From assembly GCF_014495845.1 (NCBI RefSeq), contig NZ_CP061080.1, forward strand, positions 3,523,001 to 3,587,000: DNA of 64,000 bases, given 5' to 3'. A model generated the notes under the pieces. The model saw only the letters and a list, made by a program, of their open reading frames with translations. It did not search any database and was not told the DNA's origin. This stretch comes from Aquibium microcysteis (lineage in GTDB: Bacteria; Pseudomonadota; Alphaproteobacteria; Rhizobiales; Rhizobiaceae). Both the position numbers and the translations under genes were made by a program. Within the stretch, counting starts at the first letter, position 1. Each line of letters starts with the position of its first letter. Positions 44,299 to 54,383 of the stretch are shown one piece after another.

Positions 44299-45119
44299 CT
44301 ATCGCCAGGTCTTCTTCTGCTTCCATCGCTTCTGGCCGCGCTGCGATTCCTCCGACTGGACGCCCAGGTAGAACTCCTGGATATCCTTCGATTGCAGCAG
44401 CCGTTTGGCGTCGTCGGCCATGACGATGCGGCCGAGTTCCATGACGTAGCCGTAGTCGGCCACCTCGAGCGCCACCTTGGCGTTCTGCTCGACCAGCATC
44501 ATGGTCACGCCCTGCTCGCGGTTGAGCCGGCGGATGATCTGGAAGATCTCCTTCACCAGCAGCGGCGAGAGGCCGAGGCTTGGCTCGTCGAGCAGCATCA
44601 GCTTCGGCCGCGCCATAAGACCGCGCCCGATCGCCAGCATCTGCTGCTGCCCGCCCGACAGCGTGCCGGCCGCCTGGCGCCGCCGCTCCGCGAGGATCGG
44701 GAAGTAGGAGAACACCATCTCCTCGTCCTTGCGCACCCCGTCGGCATCGTTGCGCACGAAGGCGCCCATGCGCAGGTTCTCCTCCACCGTCAGCAGCGGG
44801 AACACCTCGCGGCCCTCCGGCACGTGGACGATGCCCTTGCGCACCACCTTGTCGGGCGCAGCGCCGGCGATGTTCTCGCCGCCGTACATGATCTGGCCCT
44901 TCTCCGGGTCCATGACCCCGGAGATCGTCTTCATCAGCGTGGTCTTGCCGGCGCCGTTGGCGCCGAGCACGGTGACGATCTGCCCCTCGCGCACCTCGAG
45001 GCTGCAGCCCCGGATCGCCATGATCGGACCGTAGTAGCTCTCGAGATTGCGCACCGAGAGCACGACCGCCCTGTCGGACACGGCGGACGGGCGGGTGGCG
45101 GCAGCTCCGATCACGTTCA

Positions 45120-45120
<1 letters not shown>
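44299..45120 (-). CDS. livF: Branched-chain-type ABC transporter ATP-binding protein LivF
   Basis: 273 residues. Walker A GANGAGKT, the LivF-typical GRGLMARPKLMLLDEPSLGLSPLLVKEIF and signature LSGGQQQML. The ATG shares one base with the livG stop (TGATG). A C-terminal basic tail QRGQKRWKQKKTWR is longer than usual. Confidence 0.94.
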
Positions 45121-45901
<781 letters not shown>

Positions 45902-45905
<4 letters not shown>

Positions 45906-47002
45906 CGCATGCGCTCCGTCTTCAGGTAGCTCTTCTGGCGGCGGAACATGTCCTTCCGGTAGAAGGGGAACAGCTCGAAATAGGTGCGGATCTTGAGCCA
46001 GCGCCCGTAGATGCCCATCGGTTCGAACAGGATGAACCCGATCAAGAGGGCACCGAAGATCGCCGATTCGAGACCCGGAATGGCGACGGTCCCGCCGCCC
46101 ACGAAGCCCGAGACGAGATCGCGCGAGATGGCGATGGCCTGCGGCAGCAGCGCCACGATGATCGCGCCGAAGAAGGCGCCGTGGATCGACCCCAGGCCGC
46201 CGATGACGATCATCAGGAGCAGCTGGATCGAGATGATGATGTTGAAGGTCTCGTTGTTGAAGATGCCGGCGAAGTGCCCCATCAGCGCTCCCGCCAGTCC
46301 GGTGATGGCGGTGGAAATGCCGAAGGACAGGGCTTTCGTGCGGGCCACGTTGATGCCCATCGCCTGCGCCGAGACCTCCGAATCGCGCACGGCGGCGAAA
46401 GCGCGGCCGAGCGGCGAGCGCAGGATGTTGCGGTAGACGAGCACGATGACGACCGCCACGAACAGCACCAGCCAGTAGAAGCGGTCCGGCGTCGCATAGC
46501 GGTCGAACTGGAAGCCGAGGATGTCGATGGTGGGCGCAAACAGTCCCACGACGCCCGCAGTCAGCGGCTCGGCGATGACGATCAGGTCGTCGGTCAGGAT
46601 CGAGATCGCCAGCGTCCCGATGGCGAGGTAGATGCCGTGCAGCTTGGTCATCGGCATCGCGATCAGCGCTCCCGCGAGCCCCGCGATCACGCCGGCGAGC
46701 GGAAACGACAGGAGGAAGGGCAGTCCCAGCCGCTCCTGCAGCAGCACGTTGGCGTAGCAGCCGATTGCCAGGAACGCCGCGTGGCCGAGGCTCGCCTGAC
46801 CCGTCTGGCCGACGAGGATCATCAGGCCCATGCCGGCGATGGCCCAGATCAGCATGTTGGTCATCTCGCCGATCCAGAAGGTCCCCATCAGGAAGGGCAG
46901 GATCAGCGCGAGCGCCAGCAGCAGCATGTACCACGTCGCCTGCGCGCCGTGGCGGAAGTAGTTGATGTCGGCGTCGTAGGAGGTCTTGAAGACTGTCCGC
47001 AT
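45902..47002 (-). CDS. livM: Branched-chain-type ABC transporter permease LivM
   Basis: 366 residues, about 9 to 10 membrane segments. The family marks VGQTGQASLGHAAFLAIGCYA and SPLGRAFAAVRDSEVSAQAMGINVARTKALSFGISTAITGLAGALMG are present. It has a longer cytoplasmic N-terminus and a basic C-terminus (FYRKDMFRRQKSYLKTERMR). Adjacent to livH with a 4-bp gap. Confidence 0.95.
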
Positions 47003-47006
47003 GGCT

Positions 47007-47882
47007 TCAGACCTTCTTCCTGTGGACCTGGGCGAGGATGCCGTGCGGCCTGAACACGAGGATCAGGAAGAGCAGCAGGTACGGCATGATCTGCGAATAG
47101 CCGGCCGCGATGTAGTAGGAGGCGAAGGGCTCGATCAGCCCCACGATGATGCCGCCGAGCAATGCACCGGGCAGCGAGCCGAAGCCGCCGATCACCGCCG
47201 CCGCGAAGGCCTTGATGCCGAGCAGGCCGATCGACGGATCGATCGAGCCCTTGGAGGCGAACAGGATGCCCGCGACTGCCGCCACTGCGCCCGCCAGGGC
47301 CCAGATCAGCGAATGGATGCGCTTCACCGGGATGCCCATGTAGTAGGCCGCCAGCTGGTTCTGCGAGGCGGCCTGCATGGCGACGCCGAGCTTCGTCCGG
47401 TTGAAATAGAAGTACAGCAGAACCGTCAGAAGGACGGTCACGACGATGATCGTCACCTCGTCCAGTCCGAGCACGAGCCCGCCGAAGCGCACGTCGCGAC
47501 CTGCGATCGGCGATTCCAGCGAAACCGGCTGATGGCCCCAGATGACGCCGGCCGCGAAGCGCAGCACGAAGCCGAGCGCGATCGTCAGGATGACGACGGC
47601 GACCTGGCTCTGGCCGAACATCCGGCGCAGCACCAGCATGTCGAGCAGATAGCCGAACGCGCCCATGCACAGGATGGCGATCGGCACAGAGACCCAGAAA
47701 GGCAGCCCCCAGAACTGCTCGTTGGTGAGGCCGAGCGTGATGAAGGCGCCGAGCATCATGAAGTCGCCCTGGGCGAAGTTCACCGCCTCGGTGGCCTTGT
47801 AGATGAGCACGAAGCCAAGAGCGATCAGGCCATAGACGCATCCATTGGCCAGTCCGCTGACGAATAACTGCAAAACGTCCAA
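47007..47882 (-). CDS. livH: Branched-chain-type ABC transporter permease LivH
   Basis: 291 residues, about eight membrane segments: MDVLQLFVSGLANGCVYGLIALGFVLIYKATEAVNFAQGDFMMLGAF, and RTKLGVAMQAASQNQLAAYYMGIPVKRIHSL. I set the start at a TTG because a strong GGGAGGAG ribosome site precedes it by eight bases and the protein then has the normal LivH N-terminus; the longer frame from 48155 includes about 91 residues with no family similarity. First gene of the livHMGF-ligase-receptor unit. Confidence 0.92.
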   Translation of the reverse strand: MDVLQLFVSGLANGCVYGLIALGFVLIYKATEAVNFAQGDFMMLGAFITLGLTNEQFWGLPFWVSVPIAILCMGAFGYLLDMLVLRRMFGQSQVAVVILTIALGFVLRFAAGVIWGHQPVSLESPIAGRDVRFGGLVLGLDEVTIIVVTVLLTVLLYFYFNRTKLGVAMQAASQNQLAAYYMGIPVKRIHSLIWALAGAVAAVAGILFASKGSIDPSIGLLGIKAFAAAVIGGFGSLPGALLGGIIVGLIEPFASYYIAAGYSQIMPYLLLFLILVFRPHGILAQVHRKKV

Positions 47883-47977
47883 GACGTTCTCCTCCCGCAG
47901 TTGCACGGTCTGACGCCGCGCTTTCCTCCACTCTACAGATGGCGCCACCGTTCCCGCAAGCAGCGCCTCCGGCTCTT

Positions 47978-49036
47978 CTACGGCCGGATGAACACCTTCC
48001 CGTTCGGCTTGGCGTGTTCGGCCGGCACCTTCGCAACCGCTTCCTCCAGCGGCACGATGGCATTGACGTCCGTCGCCCAGCGACCGTCCGCGAAGCGCAT
48101 CTGCGCTTCGCGGATCGTGGCGATCCTGGTTTCCATCGACGACTTCCGCATCCACTCCGTCAGCCAGAAGCCCTCGATGCGCTTGCGCATGAAGATCAGC
48201 TGGCCCGGCTCCGGGATCGGCGTAATGGCGGTGTCGAGACGGCCGTAGACGATCCAGCGCGCGCCCTTGGGCATGGCGTTGAAGATCTGGCCGCCGAGCG
48301 GGCCAGTCACGGCGTCGAGGAAGATGCGCGGCTGCTCGGCCCGCATCACCTCCTGCAGGCGGTCGGCGAAATCCGGCGCCGTCTCGTTCAGCACATGCGT
48401 CGCGCCCGCCTGCTTCAGCATCTCGATCTGGTCGTCGCGCCGCACGATGGCGATCGGGCGATAGCCCTCGTCGCGCGCGACCCCCATCGTCAGCTTGCAG
48501 AGCTGGCTGGCGCCGGCCGTCAGGACGAAGGCCTTCTCGCCTTCTTCCTTGACGATGCCGAACATGGCGAGGGCGGTGAGCGGGTTGACGATCATGGCAG
48601 CCGCGTCGGCATCCTTCACCCCGTCCATGATCGGAATGCAGGCAGCAGCCTCGGAGATGGCATATTCGGCCCAGGATCCCCAGTTGGAGAGCCCGGTGGC
48701 GAAGGCCACGCGCTGACCGACGAGCCGCTGCGCCTCCGGGCTTTCGCCCGCCGCCGCCACGATGCCGACGCCTTCGAAACCCGCCGGCTGGCCCTTGCGG
48801 CGCGGCTGGCCGTAGAGGCCTTTCACGAACATGACGTCGGAGGGGTTGATCGAGGCGAGGCTGACCTTCACCAGCACCTGCGACGGCCCCGGTCGCGGCA
48901 CGCCGATCTCGCCCAGGTGCACGTAGGCATCCATGGATTCGAGCCGGGCGTCCGACCGCTCGGTCGAGTAGCCGTCGCCGACGAGCAGCAGCGCCTTCAT
49001 CGTCTCGGGGATGCTCAAGGCTGTCGTTCCCTTCAT
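47978..49036 (-). CDS. MDR-family NAD(P)H-dependent oxidoreductase (zinc-free)
   Basis: 352 residues, quinone-reductase/enoyl-thioester-reductase type medium-chain dehydrogenase. There is no structural zinc Cys cluster or catalytic Cys/His zinc site. Marks are SLASINPSDVMFVKGLYGQ, PAGFEGVGIVAAAG, a variant dinucleotide loop FVLTAGASQLCKLTMGVARDEG and HVLNETAPDF. Start overlaps the preceding MDR gene (ATGA). Co-transcribed with a second MDR and an acyl-CoA dehydrogenase. Probably reduces an unsaturated acyl-CoA or carbonyl intermediate. Confidence 0.83.
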   Translation of the reverse strand: MKGTTALSIPETMKALLLVGDGYSTERSDARLESMDAYVHLGEIGVPRPGPSQVLVKVSLASINPSDVMFVKGLYGQPRRKGQPAGFEGVGIVAAAGESPEAQRLVGQRVAFATGLSNWGSWAEYAISEAAACIPIMDGVKDADAAAMIVNPLTALAMFGIVKEEGEKAFVLTAGASQLCKLTMGVARDEGYRPIAIVRRDDQIEMLKQAGATHVLNETAPDFADRLQEVMRAEQPRIFLDAVTGPLGGQIFNAMPKGARWIVYGRLDTAITPIPEPGQLIFMRKRIEGFWLTEWMRKSSMETRIATIREAQMRFADGRWATDVNAIVPLEEAVAKVPAEHAKPNGKVFIRP

Positions 49037-50001
49037 GGCTTGAGAATGATCTTTCCGGCGGACCCGCGGTTCAGCACCCGCGTCAGCACGGCTGCGGCGT
49101 CCGCGAGCGGGTACTCGCCCTCGATCACGGGCTTCACCTTGCCGGCCACGTACCAGCCGAGCAGCTCGCGCATGTTGTCGGCGTACACGGCCGGCTCGCG
49201 GCGGGTGAAGTCGCCCCAGAACACGCCGACGACGCTGAAGCCCTTCACGAGCGCCAGGTTGACGGGGAATTTCGGGATCGTTCCGGAGGCGAAGCCGATG
49301 ACGAGCAGCCGCCCGCCCCACCCCATCGAGCGCGACAGCGCGTCGAAGCTCTCGCCGCCGACCGGATCGTAGCCGACGTCGACGCCCTTGCCGCCCGTCG
49401 CCTCCTTCAGCGCGTCCTTGAGATTGTCGTAGCCGAGCACGACGTCCGCACCGGCCTCGCTGGCGATGGCCCGCTTCTCCTTCGAGGAGGCGACGCCGAT
49501 GACGCGCGCGCCCATCGCCTTGCCGATCTGGACCGCCGCCGTGCCGGTGAGGCCGCCCGCGCCCAGCACGCAGAGCGTCTCGCCGGACTTCAGCTGGCCG
49601 CGCTGCTTCAGCGCGTAGTGGGACGTGCCGTAGCCGCACAGCAGCGCGCAGGCATCGGCTGCCGTTACCGCGTCGGGAAGCGGCATGACGCTTTCCTCCG
49701 GCGCGGCGACCTTTTCGGCGTAACCACCGAGGCTCCCGAGCGCGGCGACGCGGTCGCCCACCTTGACCGAGCGGACCTCATCGCCGATGGCGACCACCGT
49801 TCCGGCCACTTCCATGCCCGGAACGAAGGGGACCGGGGGTTTCATCTGGTAGAGCCCCTGCACCAGAAGGCCGTCCGGGAAATTCACCCCGATCGCCTCT
49901 GCTTCGACCACCACCGTGCGCCCGGTCGCCTCCGGCTCGGGCCAGTCGGCATAGGCGAGGTTCTCGAGCGGACCGTAGTCGCGGGCGACGATCGCCTTCA
50001 T
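49033..50001 (-). CDS. NADPH:quinone oxidoreductase-like MDR protein
   Basis: 322 residues, zinc-free MDR. Marks are EAIGVNFPDGLLVQGLYQMKPPVPFVPGMEVAGTVVAIG, the Rossmann loop LCVLGAGGLTGTAAVQIGKAMGARVIGVASS and GYDPVGGESFDALSRSM. This is the QOR type. The gene starts just beyond the acyl-CoA dehydrogenase stop, 2 bp away. It differs from its neighbour by sequence, so it is not a recent tandem copy. Confidence 0.87.
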   Translation of the reverse strand: MKAIVARDYGPLENLAYADWPEPEATGRTVVVEAEAIGVNFPDGLLVQGLYQMKPPVPFVPGMEVAGTVVAIGDEVRSVKVGDRVAALGSLGGYAEKVAAPEESVMPLPDAVTAADACALLCGYGTSHYALKQRGQLKSGETLCVLGAGGLTGTAAVQIGKAMGARVIGVASSKEKRAIASEAGADVVLGYDNLKDALKEATGGKGVDVGYDPVGGESFDALSRSMGWGGRLLVIGFASGTIPKFPVNLALVKGFSVVGVFWGDFTRREPAVYADNMRELLGWYVAGKVKPVIEGEYPLADAAAVLTRVLNRGSAGKIILKP

Positions 50002-50003
50002 GC

Positions 50004-51245
50004 TCACACTTTCTCCTGCGTGTATTTCTTGAGTTCCTGACGTGCGACCTGGCGGCGATGCACGGCGTCCGGGCCGTCGGCGAAGCGCAGGGTGCGCAGA
50101 TGGGTCCAGCTGCGCGCCAGCGGCGTGTCCTGGCTGATTCCCTGCGCGCCGAACATCTGCACCGCCTCGTCGGTGACCTTGAGCGCCACCTGCGGCGCCA
50201 CCACCTTGATCTGGCTGATCCACGGCGCAGCCGCCTTCGCGTCACCCTGATCCATCATCCAGGCCGCCTTGAGGCACAGCAGCCGCGCCATCTCGATCTC
50301 CATGCGGCAGTTGGCGATGATGTCGTAATTGGCGCCGAGCTTGGCCAGCGGCTGTCCGAAAGCCTCGCGGCGCATGGCGCGCTGGCACATCATCTCCAGC
50401 GCCCGCTCCGCCTGACCGACGGCGCGCATGCAATGGTGGATACGGCCGGGTCCGAGCCGTCCCTGCGCGATCTCGAAGCCCGCGCCTTCGCGCAGGAGCA
50501 GGTTCGCGACCGGCACGCGCACGTTCTCGAAGCGGACGTGCATGTGCCCGTGCGGGGCGTCGTCGTCGCCGTAGACCTGCATGGCGCGCAGCATGGTCAC
50601 GCCCGGCGTGCCAGCCGGCACCAGCACCATCGAATGGCGGCGGTGCTTGGGATCGTCCTCGCCGCCCGTCTTCACCATGACGATGTAGATCTTGCAGCGC
50701 GGATCGCCGGCACCCGACGACCACCACTTCTCCCCGTTCATGACGTAATGGTCGCCGTCGCGCACGCAGGACATCGAGATGTTGGTGGCGTCGGAGGAGG
50801 CGACGTCCGGCTCCGTCATCAGGAAGGCCGACCGGATCTTTCCCTCCAGCAGCGGCGCCAGCCACTCGTCCTTCTGCGCCTGCGTGCCGTAGCGCTCGAA
50901 CACTTCCATGTTGCCCGTGTCGGGCGCCGAACAGTTGAACACCTCCGCCGCCAGATGCGACTTGCCCATCTCTTCCGCGAGATAGGCGTATTCGACGGTC
51001 GACAGGCCGTAGCCGCGCTCCGAATCCGTCAGCCAGAAGTTCCAAAGGCCGCGTTCCCGCGCCTTCGCCTTGAGGCCTTCGAGGATGTCGGTCTGCTTCT
51101 GCGTGTAGACGAAGCGATCGCCCGCCTTGCCGATCTCGGCCAGGAACTCCTCGTCGAGCGGGATGATCTCGTCGCGCACCATCCGCGCCACCTTCTCGTG
51201 GATCGGTTTCAGGCGTTCGGTCATCCCGAGGTTCATGTCGGTCAT
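50004..51245 (-). CDS. Acyl-CoA dehydrogenase (ACAD10/11-like)
   Basis: 413 residues. The FAD and substrate contacts are in FLMTEPDVASSDATNISMSC, YVMNGEKWWSSGAGDPRCKIYIVMVKTGG, RIHHCMRAVGQAERALEMMCQRAMRREAFGQPLA and the C-terminal MFGAQGISQDTPLARSWTHLRTLRFADGPDAVHRRQVARQEL. The RFADGPDAVH ending is frequent in the ACAD10/ACAD11 subgroup, which acts with an aminoglycoside-phosphotransferase-like kinase on hydroxyacyl-CoA. Such a kinase is encoded in the divergent operon. Start overlaps the tetR stop (ATGA). Confidence 0.9.
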   Translation of the reverse strand: MTDMNLGMTERLKPIHEKVARMVRDEIIPLDEEFLAEIGKAGDRFVYTQKQTDILEGLKAKARERGLWNFWLTDSERGYGLSTVEYAYLAEEMGKSHLAAEVFNCSAPDTGNMEVFERYGTQAQKDEWLAPLLEGKIRSAFLMTEPDVASSDATNISMSCVRDGDHYVMNGEKWWSSGAGDPRCKIYIVMVKTGGEDDPKHRRHSMVLVPAGTPGVTMLRAMQVYGDDDAPHGHMHVRFENVRVPVANLLLREGAGFEIAQGRLGPGRIHHCMRAVGQAERALEMMCQRAMRREAFGQPLAKLGANYDIIANCRMEIEMARLLCLKAAWMMDQGDAKAAAPWISQIKVVAPQVALKVTDEAVQMFGAQGISQDTPLARSWTHLRTLRFADGPDAVHRRQVARQELKKYTQEKV

Positions 51246-51886
51246 TTCAGCGTCCCTTGCTCCTTGCACAGCCCGCCCTGGGCGTAGTCGACCACCTGAT
51301 CGGCGATGGCTTCGATGTCGGCGCGCGTCTCGCCTGTGCGCGGCGAGTACCAGAAGATCGGCGAGTTCAACGTCATGAACATCAGCTGGCTCGCGATGCT
51401 CGGGCTGTCGAAGCGGAAGACGCCTTCGTCGCGGCCCTGCAGAAGCGTCTCCCGGAACTGTGCGCCATAGCGGTCGCGATAGGCGACGAGCTCGTTGAAC
51501 ACGGTGCGCTGTTCCGGCGTGGTGGCCCCGCGCAGGTGCATCTCGACGCCGAGCCAGACGGCCCGCTGGAACGGCTTGGTATCGATCATCTGCAGCACGT
51601 GGGCCTTGGCCATCCGACGCCAGCGCACCACGGCCGGTCCAGCCATGCCGCGATACGGCGCCAGTGCCTCGAAGTTCATGTCCATGCCGTGACGGAAGAC
51701 TTCCGCGAACAGATCCGCCTTCGAAGGAAAATGGTGGTAGATGCGCCCCTTCGTAGCGCCAAGCCGTCGCGCAACGTCGTCGATCGACGTTGCCGTATAG
51801 CCGCGTTCCATGAAACAGCTGGCCGCCGCGCGCAGGATGTCGATGCGCGAACTGTCGGCGACGTGCTCCCTGACGCCCAGCGCCAT
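51242..51886 (-). CDS. TetR/AcrR-family transcriptional regulator
   Basis: 214 residues. N-terminal HTH (RIDILRAAASCFMERGYTATSIDDVARRLGATKGRIYHHFPSKADLFAEVF) and an all-helical ligand domain. First gene of the minus-strand operon with the acyl-CoA dehydrogenase and two MDR genes, and divergent from an SDR gene. A clear palindrome in the shared promoter region is its probable operator. Acyl-CoA-responsive TetR repressors are common in such loci. Confidence 0.92.
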   Translation of the reverse strand: MALGVREHVADSSRIDILRAAASCFMERGYTATSIDDVARRLGATKGRIYHHFPSKADLFAEVFRHGMDMNFEALAPYRGMAGPAVVRWRRMAKAHVLQMIDTKPFQRAVWLGVEMHLRGATTPEQRTVFNELVAYRDRYGAQFRETLLQGRDEGVFRFDSPSIASQLMFMTLNSPIFWYSPRTGETRADIEAIADQVVDYAQGGLCKEQGTLK

Positions 51887-51968
51887 GCGCGTTGAAACCT
51901 CCCGTCGTCCAGCTGGCCTGTTTTTGCGGCTTTCGCCGTACGGCCTCTTTACTGACGAGCCGATGATG

Positions 51969-51988
51969 AACATACTACCCGGTATGTT
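51969..51988. promoter_or_regulatory. Candidate TetR operator
   Basis: AACATAC-N6-GTATGTT, perfect seven-base arms, 83 bp before the tetR start and 43 bp before the SDR start. It could control both divergent operons. Confidence 0.65.
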
Positions 51989-52030
51989 GTCAACGCAGCC
52001 GCGAAAAAAGGCTGCGGACGGGGAGGAACG

Positions 52031-52849
52031 ATGTCTTATCTCGAGGATCTGTTTTCGGTTGCCGGAAAGACGGCGCTCATCACCGGCGCCGCCAGCGGCA
52101 TAGGCCTTATGGCCGCCGAGGCATTGATCAAGGCCGGTGCCAGCGTGCTGATCGCGTCGCGGCGTGGCGCCGAATGCGAGAAGATCGCGGCGGAACTGAA
52201 TGCGCTGGGAAGCGGCAGGGCCGACGGCTTCGCAGGCGACGTTTCGTCCGAGGCAGGCGTCGCCGCACTGGCCGGGGAAGTGAAGGCGCGAACCGGCAGG
52301 CTCGACATCCTGATCAACAATGCCGGCCTCTCCTGGGGAGAGCCGCTCGACACCTTCCCCTACAAGGCCTGGTCGCGCGTGCTCGACGTCAACGTCACCG
52401 GCCTGTTCCACCTGACACGCGACCTGCTGCCGCTGCTCGAGGCTGCCGGCACGCACGAAGATCCGGCTCGCATCATCAACCTCGGATCGGTGATGGGCAC
52501 GCAGCCGATCGCGGACGGTGCCTATTCCTACACCGCCTCCAAGGCCGCCGTGCACCACCTGACGAAGACGCTGGCCGGCGAGCTTGCCGGCCGCCACATC
52601 ACCGTGAACGCTTTCGCCCCCGGCCCCTTCCAGAGCCGCATGACGGCTTTTGCGACCGGTACGGAGGAAAAGGCTGCGAAGGTCGGCAGCCGCGTCCCGC
52701 TCGGCCGTATCGGACGGCCCGATGACATCGCCGGCGCGACTCTTTATCTGTGCAGCCGTGCCGGCCGCTACGTGACGGGGGCCATCCTGCCGCTCGACGG
52801 CGGCCAGTCCGTCCAGCACGGCATGTCGCTGTTCAAGGACCTGGACTGA
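52031..52849 (+). CDS. SDR-family oxidoreductase (first)
   Basis: 272 residues. Cofactor loop TGAASGIG, NNAG, catalytic Ser in LGSVMGTQPIADGAYSYTASKAAVHHL with the Y-x3-K pair, and GRIGRPDDIAGATLYLCSRAGRYVTGAILPLDGG at the C-terminus. A strong GGGGAGGA ribosome site precedes the ATG. Likely a 3-hydroxyacyl-CoA or hydroxy acid dehydrogenase in the pathway. First gene of the divergent operon. Confidence 0.9.
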   Translation: MSYLEDLFSVAGKTALITGAASGIGLMAAEALIKAGASVLIASRRGAECEKIAAELNALGSGRADGFAGDVSSEAGVAALAGEVKARTGRLDILINNAGLSWGEPLDTFPYKAWSRVLDVNVTGLFHLTRDLLPLLEAAGTHEDPARIINLGSVMGTQPIADGAYSYTASKAAVHHLTKTLAGELAGRHITVNAFAPGPFQSRMTAFATGTEEKAAKVGSRVPLGRIGRPDDIAGATLYLCSRAGRYVTGAILPLDGGQSVQHGMSLFKDLD

Positions 52850-52857
52850 CGCCTCCC

Positions 52858-53349
52858 ATGGAAACGCCCAAGCAGACGATCACCACCGACGACCTCATCG
52901 CGGCCGTCGGCACCGAGATCGGCGTCTCGCCCTGGCGCACGGTCAGCCAGACGATGATCGATCGATTCGCCGATGCGACCGACGACCATCAGTTCATCCA
53001 TGTCGACCCCGAGCGCGCAGCCCGCGAGACGCCGTTCGGCGGCACCATCGCGCATGGCTTCCTGTCGCTGTCGCTGCTCTCCACGCTCGCCTACGAGACC
53101 ATCCCTCCCCTCGAGGGCGCGACGGTGGGCATCAACTACGGCTTCGACGAGATCCGCTTCAAGGCCCCTGTCAAGTCCGGCGCGCGGGTGCGCGCACGCT
53201 TCCTGCTGGTCAAGGCCAACGTCCGCCCCTCGGGCTGGATCGAAGTAGCTCACGACGTCACGATCGAAATCGAAGGCTCGAAGAAGCCCGCGCTCACCGC
53301 GCGCTGGCTCACGCTGACACAGCTCCCGCGTCAGGAGGAGACGTCATGA
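52858..53349 (+). CDS. MaoC-family enoyl-CoA hydratase
   Basis: 163 residues, single hot-dog fold. The hydratase motif is DRFADATDDHQFIHVDPERAARETPFGGTIAHGF, with the Asp and His of R-specific hydratases, and GINYGFDEIRFKAPVKSGARVRAR follows. Hydrates a trans-2-enoyl-CoA. Start at 52858 chosen because it lies 8 bp after the SDR stop and gives the family N-terminus; an earlier in-frame start is inside the SDR gene. Stop overlaps the next start. Confidence 0.9.
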   Translation: METPKQTITTDDLIAAVGTEIGVSPWRTVSQTMIDRFADATDDHQFIHVDPERAARETPFGGTIAHGFLSLSLLSTLAYETIPPLEGATVGINYGFDEIRFKAPVKSGARVRARFLLVKANVRPSGWIEVAHDVTIEIEGSKKPALTARWLTLTQLPRQEETS

Positions 53350-54380
53350 GCGATCCCAACGCGCTCGATCCGGCCGTGCTCGGCCCTTATCTCGAGGCCA
53401 ATGTTCCCGGCTTCCGGGGTCTGCGCGGCATCGAGAAGTTCAAGTCCGGCCAGTCGAACCCGACCTATCGCCTGAACGCCGCCAGCGGCGACTACGTGCT
53501 GCGCGCCAAGCCGCCTGGCCAGCTCCTGAAATCCGCGCATCAGGTCGATCGCGAATACCGCGTCATCCGGGCGCTCGGCAGGACCGGTTTTCCGGTGCCG
53601 GAGGTGCTTCATCTCTCGCAGGAGGACTCGCCGATCGGCCGCATGTTCTACGTGATGACCTTCGTGGACGGACGGATCTTCTGGGATCCGGCGCTGCCGG
53701 AGGCGGCCGGCACCGCGGAACGCGGCGCCATCTACGACGCGATGAACGCGACGCTCGCCCGGCTCCACGCCATCGACGTCGAGGCGGCAGGCCTGTCCGA
53801 CTACGGGCGCCCCGGCAGCTACTTCGAACGCCAGATCGGCCGCTGGGGCGGGCAGTACCGCGCCTCCGAGACCGGCACCGTGGCGGACATGGAGACCCTG
53901 ATGGGCTGGCTGGACGCCCACCGCCCGGCCGACGACGGGATCGTCGCGCTGGTGCACGGCGACTACCGGCTCGACAACATGATCTTCGCGAAGGACGAGC
54001 CGAAGGTCGTCGCCGTGCTCGACTGGGAGCTCTCGACGCTCGGCCACCCCTATGCCGACCTCGCCTACCAGTGCATGCAGTGGCGCCTGCCGCATGCCTC
54101 CGGGTTCCGCGGCCTGGGCGGCATCGATCGCAAGGCGGTGGGCCTGCCGACCGAGGAGGAATACGTCGCCGCCTATTGCAGGCGCCGCGGCATCGACGGC
54201 ATCGGCGACTGGACCTTCTACCTCGCCTTCTCCTTCTTCCGCCTCGCCGCCATCTGTCAGGGCGTCTACAAGCGGGCACTGGACGGCAATGCGTCCAACC
54301 CGGAGAAGGCCCGTACCTATGGCGAGGCGGTGAAGCTTCTGGCCGGGCTCGCGGTCCGCCGTATCGAAACGGGAGAGTGA
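53346..54380 (+). CDS. Aminoglycoside-phosphotransferase-family kinase (ACAD10/LvaA-like)
   Basis: 344 residues, protein-kinase-like fold. Catalytic loop HGDYRLDN (204-211) and metal-binding LDWELSTLGHPYADLAY. Nucleotide-binding start FKSGQSNPTYRL. Family members joined to acyl-CoA dehydrogenase (ACAD10, ACAD11) or adjacent to one (LvaA of the levulinate pathway in Pseudomonas) phosphorylate the 4-hydroxyl of 4-hydroxyacyl-CoA, after which the dehydrogenase-like partner eliminates phosphate. Here the partner candidate is the acyl-CoA dehydrogenase in the divergent operon. Antibiotic phosphotransferase function is unlikely given this context. Confidence 0.85.
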   Translation: MSDPNALDPAVLGPYLEANVPGFRGLRGIEKFKSGQSNPTYRLNAASGDYVLRAKPPGQLLKSAHQVDREYRVIRALGRTGFPVPEVLHLSQEDSPIGRMFYVMTFVDGRIFWDPALPEAAGTAERGAIYDAMNATLARLHAIDVEAAGLSDYGRPGSYFERQIGRWGGQYRASETGTVADMETLMGWLDAHRPADDGIVALVHGDYRLDNMIFAKDEPKVVAVLDWELSTLGHPYADLAYQCMQWRLPHASGFRGLGGIDRKAVGLPTEEEYVAAYCRRRGIDGIGDWTFYLAFSFFRLAAICQGVYKRALDGNASNPEKARTYGEAVKLLAGLAVRRIETGE

Positions 54381-54383
54381 TCC

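Noticed and set aside
53346..54380. Possible antibiotic resistance phosphotransferase
   Set aside because: The kinase motif is shared, but the context (acyl-CoA dehydrogenase, SDR, MaoC) points to acyl-CoA metabolism.
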